DNA from: Cryptomeria japonica
Lineage: Eukaryota > Streptophyta > Pinopsida > Cupressales > Cupressaceae
Assembly: GCF_030272615.1 (NCBI RefSeq)
Contig: NC_081409.1
Coordinates: 533,056,291-533,120,290 of the forward strand
DNA length: 64,000 nucleotides
Direction of reading: 5' to 3'
Positions within the stretch are counted from its first letter, which is position 1; each line of letters starts with the position of its first letter. The notes beneath the pieces were generated by a model. That model worked only from the letters and a program-made list of their open reading frames with translations, was not told the origin of the DNA and made no database searches. Below are positions 58,267-64,000 of the stretch, piece after piece. The translations under genes were made by a program, and so were the position numbers.

Positions 58267-58460
58267 CCCCACTGCGTGGGTCACGGCCCACATAGTAGCC
58301 TCGGTTGCCGTGTGCGTCACGGCCCGCTGTGAGGGTCGCGACCTGCATAGGGGGCGCGACCGTTGTGAGGGTTGCGGCCCACACAGTGGTCGTTGCCACC
58401 ATGTGTGGGTCACAGCCCGCACAGTGGTTGCAGACCATTGTGTGGTCATGGCCCGCGAGG
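58267..58460. repeat. Degenerate palindrome array, copy C
   Basis: Units pair CCACTG(T/C)GTGGGTC with (G)GGCCCACACAGTGG-like arms, for example near 58267 and 58374. They are more degenerate than in copies A and B and have GTCACGG in the middle. The flanking TA microsatellites match the other copies. Confidence 0.75.
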
Positions 58461-58544
58461 GTTAGCAACAAACCAAATTTTTTTTGCTTTTATTTTTTGA
58501 ATATTATTTTTTTTAGTTTTCTTTTTTATAAAAAAAAAAAATAT

Positions 58545-59030
<486 letters not shown>

Positions 59031-61012
59031 TTAAATGTACATTTATTTTCCCATTAAATTAGAGTAGTATATCATAATAAACAGAATGGTTTTCTCTTCT
59101 TTTTTTTTATATCATGTAGTTCTCTTTTTTTTTTTGAAATAAGAATGCATAGATTTAATTTTTCCTATAAAATGTGTATTTCCAAATTTACTAAATGTAG
59201 GGTTTTATAGAAATGCAATGTTGAACTTTCATTTCCAGATTTATAAATTTAACAGTAATGTTATATTTTACAACAACATTTATCTGTCTAATTTCTTATT
59301 TGTTCATTAAAACAGCAAGATGCATATATTGAAAAAGATTAAAACTGACTCTTAAGAAGTATATTTTTTTTGTTTAAACTACAGACATAACTAAAAATTT
59401 CTTTTCTATTAACAACTATACAACTAACATTCACATTGCAAAAAAGATAAGATTAAATAAGTGATATGACTTGAATGTTTATCTAACTTTTTCACTTTAA
59501 CATGCATACCTTTTCAATAGCTAATCAAATAGATTACAAGATTGTCATTCCTACTTTATTTCAAGTAATAAATAACTATAAAGGAATAACTCAAATGCTT
59601 CTTTTTTTAATTTCTTTGCAATGAATATACTCAAGTAAATATACATTTTTTTTGTTTCCTTTACACAATAATAAGAAGGTTACAAACTCAAGCCTCTTCA
59701 TTTCTACAAAATGAGGACTTGGAAAAATACATTTTCCTTTACTTTGAATCTCAAATGCATTAAATAGGAACCTGCAAGTTTGACTTTACTCCATCCTTTA
59801 TTCCCAAGCAAAACTGCAAATAAAGTTTGTAGGTTGTGACTATGGAGGCTCACCTCCCAACCCAGGCTTACATGAAGCCACCCTTGAGCTAGGAGAACCA
59901 AGGCTAAATGGGATACAAACATCTCAAATACAAAAAAATAAGAGACTCACAACACTTGAACTCCCAACCCAAGGATAAACAATGTCACCAAGTGACTTTT
60001 TTTTTGTGGGGTGAAGGTGGACCAAGTACCTAGAGGAGATCTACAATAACGAGAACATAATGCCTTTACAAGGCTACCAAAGTAGAATGACCACAAGTCA
60101 CATAATTGTCCCCAAAATTACCTTATCTCCCCATGGCATACAAGCCCATATCTCCCCTTATGACCCCCTTTGCATAAACATAAAAAGATAATGCAGCAAG
60201 GGTTCATAACCCTTGTGTATCTCTCTCTTCCAAGAAGAGAGTCTCTAGACACTCTTAGGCTATCAAGCAGCCCTTCACCCCCAAGGCTACTCTACCCTCC
60301 CAAGGGTGAGTATGGCCTTGAAAAACCCAAATACATAAACCATTCAACATATAAGAAAAACACAAGGAAGGACTCAAGATGAACTTCCCAAATCTACAAA
60401 AAAAACAAGCAAAAGCACATAAAATCTTTCTTCACATTGACAATTAAAGCAATTTGTAAGAATGAATTTCTACCAACCTTAATCATGCAAATGGAATGAG
60501 GAGAGGTTGAAGGAGATCTTCCCAATCCACTATTCTTTTTTCCTCCCAAAACTTAGAAAATGCAACTCAAAAACTGAAAACTTGAACAAGAATTATAAGT
60601 CTCCAAAAACGGAGAGTGGGTGATCAAAATCCTAAGTTTGAAATCCTTCCCTAAGTAGACTCTTCTCACACTTTCCAACCTCTTGGAAAGGGTGTGAGAT
60701 TTCATAGGTTGTTCTTCCCAACCTCTTACAGGCTCTCTAAAAAAGGCAACCCAAAAAGGTAAAAGAAAAACAGGGAAGAGCAACTATCACTCAATTGGAA
60801 GGTTGTCTAACCTAAGAGAAATCCTCAAAAGTTGAATTTTGGCCATCTTGAAAAAATCAACTTTTGAGGTGACTTGACAGTCACCTATGAGTGAACACAT
60901 GGTTAAAATTGACCTTTACCCATAGGTCTAACATATGGACCTTTAAATATACCCCTAACCTAACCTTAGGAGTTAGTTTTACCCTCTAGAAACTGATAGT
61001 TCTGATACTTAA

Positions 61013-62544
61013 TGTAAGTACAGATCAAATAGCCAACAAGATGAGAGGGGGGGGTGAATCATACAAACTTAATCTTCCATAAAAACATTAGATTAACCTT
61101 GGTAACATATACTTCAGTAATATAACCAAAACTGTTAAACATGCAAACTTAAAAGCATATAAACATCATATCACTCATAACACCAGATTTAACGTGGAAA
61201 CCCAAGTAGGGAAAAACCACTGTGGGATTTTGGACCCACTAGGAAATATACTCTTCTAGAGGATGCTCGGTTAAAAGTAAATCATGTTAAAGATTACAAA
61301 CACATTGCTAGATGTGACCCGGTTAAGGGATTTCCCTCAGATCTGTTAGGATCTTCACCTTGTTAGAAGTGAGCTTGTTAAAGGGTTTCAAACACTCAAT
61401 CAGAATGTCACCTTGCTAGAGGGTTTTACAAATAAGACTGTTAAGTCCACTCGGTTAAGAGATTTTTTGTCACTTTCACAAAATAACAGTAATAAAAATC
61501 TATTTGCAACTTCACATCTAAAATGCTAAAGCAGATTATTATTTGCTCAATACAATCTAGACATAGAACTAATCTTGTCCATCTGCTCAGCTTCTATACT
61601 CTGTTATTTAAATAGGTCTTCAAGCTTCTGTGCTCAGTAATCACTATGTAGCATCCCTGTGCATACACTTTCCTGCATGCATTGTTTATCAACAGTTCCC
61701 TATTTATAAACAATTTGCCAACCGCTTAATCTCCTTGATCACACTTCCCATGATCAATCATAGCCATCAGATCTTCAAACTTGTCCAGGTTCAATGTATC
61801 CTTCAATCTGAAAAATGTTTTACCCTGCCTTGGAATTTGCATACATTTCTTGGAACTTGTGCTAGGGTAATGCAGTTCAATCTACGCTGTAGATCTTCAT
61901 GCCAATTTTCTTTTGCCATAGATTCTTTAACAAACTTCATGCATGACATACCAATCATTTAATCAGTTCCAGCTCATTAGCTTCCTTCATTAAATAACGA
62001 ATGTAACCATTTAATGTATTCTGTTATAGCTCGGTTATAGCTCAGTAATAACTCGGTAAATATTAAACTTCACTTGGTAGACATTCCACCTTCATTAACT
62101 GATAGCGATAACCTTAGGGTTTACTAACTAGGTTCCTTAGGGTTTACCGACTAGGTTCTTTCCTCAGTAACATAGTATAGTATTAACCTTACAATTTACA
62201 ACATATGTATGATGTTAAAACAATCTAAACATCATGATCTCATCATTGTCTGGCTCAGTAATAGTTGCCCATTGAATATCTTATTCATCCCCTTATTCAT
62301 CATATTCTTTCTGTGTCTTTTACCGACATCTTTATACTCATCAAATCATACTTCTCAAGATATGGTAACATCATATTGAATTAGAAAATCAATTTCTTGA
62401 CATCAATGACAAAATAATAATATTAAGACAGTAAACATCCTTAATCAATTATATCCATAATCATCAACAACCTTCTCAATATTCTTATTGAAATGCCAAC
62501 AATCTCCCATTGTCTATTATAATGCCAAATACCAAATGCCAACA
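61013..62544 (-). repeat. Cop-2 Ty1/copia 3' LTR, about 1.5 kb
   Basis: On the minus strand it starts TGTTGGCATTTGGTATTTGG at 62544, directly after the polypurine tract. It ends near 61013 (TGTAAGTACAG on the + strand), just outside the G8 block shared with Cop-1. The left border is inferred by comparison with Cop-1. It contains CTCGGTTA-type short repeats (61268-61460 and 62030-62060). A 110-codon + strand frame at 61630-61962 has no recognisable feature. Confidence 0.7.
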
Positions 62545-62559
62545 ATCTCCCCCTTTGGC
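62545..62559 (-). other. Cop-2 polypurine tract
   Basis: GCCAAAGGGGGAGAT on the minus strand, identical to that of Cop-1. A second G-rich block (CAAAGGGGGAGAAG) lies upstream at about 62751-62764, and the region between holds no gene. Confidence 0.85.
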
Positions 62560-62764
62560 ATTGATGGCAAAACCAATTGATTTGACCTAATTGATTTGGA
62601 TTGCTGTGAGTTGTTTGTGAGATTCTGAAGTGCTCTCTTCCTATCATCAGAATTCTCCCCCATACATTAGACTTCTCCTCTTTTCTCCATCTTTCTTTTC
62701 TGCTTTTTTTTTTCAGTCTTCTCAGTCTTTTCCAGTCTTCTTCTCTATTCTTCTCCCCCTTTGA

Positions 62765-63001
62765 CAACAATGCCAAAGTAAAGAACTAAAACATAATTTC
62801 TTCCTGTATGAAGTGAATTCCTACTATAATGTGTCAACTTAGTCTCAGTCAAAGTATTTTGTCTTCAATTCTTGTTTTCTGTATTGTTTCCTGCACTGTT
62901 TCCTGCACACCTGTAGAAAACATCCTAAAGTCTGTAAATCAACACCAATTTTTAAAAGATATTATGTAGAGTCATCGAATTGATGCTTTCACCGAACTCG
63001 G
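62765..63001 (-). other. Cop-2 3' untranslated region
   Basis: Between the pol stop and the upstream G-rich block, with no open frame of note. Unlike Cop-1, no extra ORF is present here. Confidence 0.6.
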
Positions 63002-64000
63002 TCAGTGAGTAGAAGATAGGTGTAGGACCCCTAACTTACTTCTGAGATACTCAAAAGTGTCCCTTGGTAGTGGCTTGGTGAAGATATCTGCTATTTGTTC
63101 CTTTGTGCTAACATACTCCAATACCACTTTCTTCTCTTGAGCTTCTTCTCTAAGATAATGATATTTGATAGAGATGTGCTTTGTCTTAGAGTGCATAATA
63201 GGATTCTTTGAAATGTTAATGGCACTAGTATTATCACAGAATATAGTTACTGGCTCGATAACTTTCTCATTTATACCTTCCAACAGTTGTTTGATCCATG
63301 CTATGTTGGTACAATTCAATGCTGCAGCAATGTATTCAGCTTCTGCTGTTGACTGTGAAACACATCCTTGTTTCTTGCTAAGCCAACTCACTAGTCTTTC
63401 TCCTAAAAAGAAAGCTCCTCCACTTGTGCTTTTCCTGTCATCAATGTTGCCTGCCCAATCAACATCAGTATAAACTTTTAAATCAAAATTATTTCCTTTC
63501 TGATATACTAAGCCATAATCCTCGGTGCCTTTCAAGTATCTAAAAATTCTTTTGATTGTTGTCATGTGTGTTTCCTTAGGATCTGCAAAGAATCTTGCAA
63601 CTATACCTACTACATGTGCTATGTCTAGTTTGTTGTGAACAACATATTGTAGCTTTCCAATCATGGATCAGTAAAGTGTCTCATCAATAGATGCAGATTC
63701 ATCATTCTTTGATAGTTTACAATTGGTAGTCATAGGAGTACTTATTGGTTTTGATTCCTCCATTCCAAATTTCTTCAAGATTTCCTTTATGTACTTGGAT
63801 TGAGTAATGAAAATCTCATTTTTCATTTGCAGTATCTATAAACCTATAAAATACTTTATCTCATCAATTAATGACATCTCAAATTCTTTGCTCATTTCAT
63901 TTCCAAAGTTCTTGCATAAAGAGTCATTTCCACAAAATATAATATCATCAACAAATATGGCTGAGATTAGTATTCCATTTTCATCATTCTTCATGTACAT
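63002..64000 (-). pseudogene. Cop-2 Ty1/copia pol, RT end and RNase H (cut by window edge)
   Basis: Read from the window edge, the RT shows AIFVDDIIFCGND (catalytic FVDD, about 63945), KNFGNEMSKEFEMSLIDEIK, and PISTPMTTNCKLSKNDE. A TAA and a TGA/TAG-type break occur just before MIGKLQYVVHNKLDIAHVVG (63664). The RNase H is fully open (63664-63002): FRYLKGTEDYGLVY, YTDVDWAGNIDDRKSTSGGA, QSTAEAEYIAAA, CDNTSAINISKNPIMHSKTK, ending ADIFTKPLPRDTFEYLRSKL. RT followed by RNase H at the pol end, with integrase expected upstream, identifies Ty1/copia. The rest lies outside the window. Confidence 0.92.

Overview
This window is nuclear DNA from a land plant with a large, repeat-rich genome. A gymnosperm is plausible but not proven. 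There is no bacterial-style gene layout, no rRNA or tRNA gene that I can recognise, and no clearly intact host gene. Essentially all interpretable sequence is nested retrotransposons: Ty3/gypsy of Tat type, Ty1/copia, an L1-type LINE, a LARD-like non-autonomous LTR element and large solo or partial LTRs. Almost every reading frame is broken, mostly by nonsense codons of the kind made by C-to-T change (CAG to TAG, TGG to TAG/TGA, CGA to TGA), with few frameshifts. That fits old, methylated, silent elements.

Layout. 1-6088 (+): degenerate Tat-like gypsy pol (Gyp-A), preceded by a duplicated RT/RNase H piece, then a long 3' untranslated region. 6089-20469 (-): a plant mobile domain (PMD) pseudogene, antisense to Gyp-A, split by a 12,492-bp LARD-like element (6130-18621). 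That element has 4.4-kb LTRs, a perfect 5-bp target duplication (AGGTG), a tRNA-iMet primer site, a polypurine tract and no coding capacity. 20470-22081: non-coding DNA with degenerate tandem repeats ending in a polypurine tract. 22082 on: an LTR that could be the 3' LTR of Gyp-A, then an unrecognised broken ORF (23195-24982, +).

24983-28739, 29299-33096 and about 57720-61012: three copies (A, B, C) of one large LTR family. B is a complete 3.8-kb solo LTR with GCCAA target duplications, sitting inside a copia LTR (Cop-1, 28740-33340). Inside each copy is a GC-rich array of about six short palindromes, and the loop sequence differs from copy to copy. 33341-35935 (-): the Cop-1 polypurine tract and an unrecognised basic/coiled-coil ORF. 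35976-38189 (+): 3' end and LTR of another gypsy (Gyp-C). 38190-39597 (-): a second unrecognised ORF, joined to the end of the next gypsy in place of its integrase core.

39385-50509 (-): Gyp-B, with a Gln-rich Gag, mutated protease, RT, dual RNase H, integrase zinc finger only, and a 5' LTR/leader full of tandem repeats. 50613-57678 (-): a LINE with ORF1 (DUF4283-like plus CCHC), ORF2 (endonuclease, RT, zf-RVT, RNase H) and, only 22 nt beyond the ORF2 stop, a possible third ORF. 61013-64000 (-): LTR, polypurine tract and pol 3' end of a second copia element (Cop-2).

The most interesting points are the possible third LINE ORF, the PMD ORF lying antisense at the 3' end of a Tat-like element and split by a LARD, and the covarying palindrome arrays inside the large LTR family.
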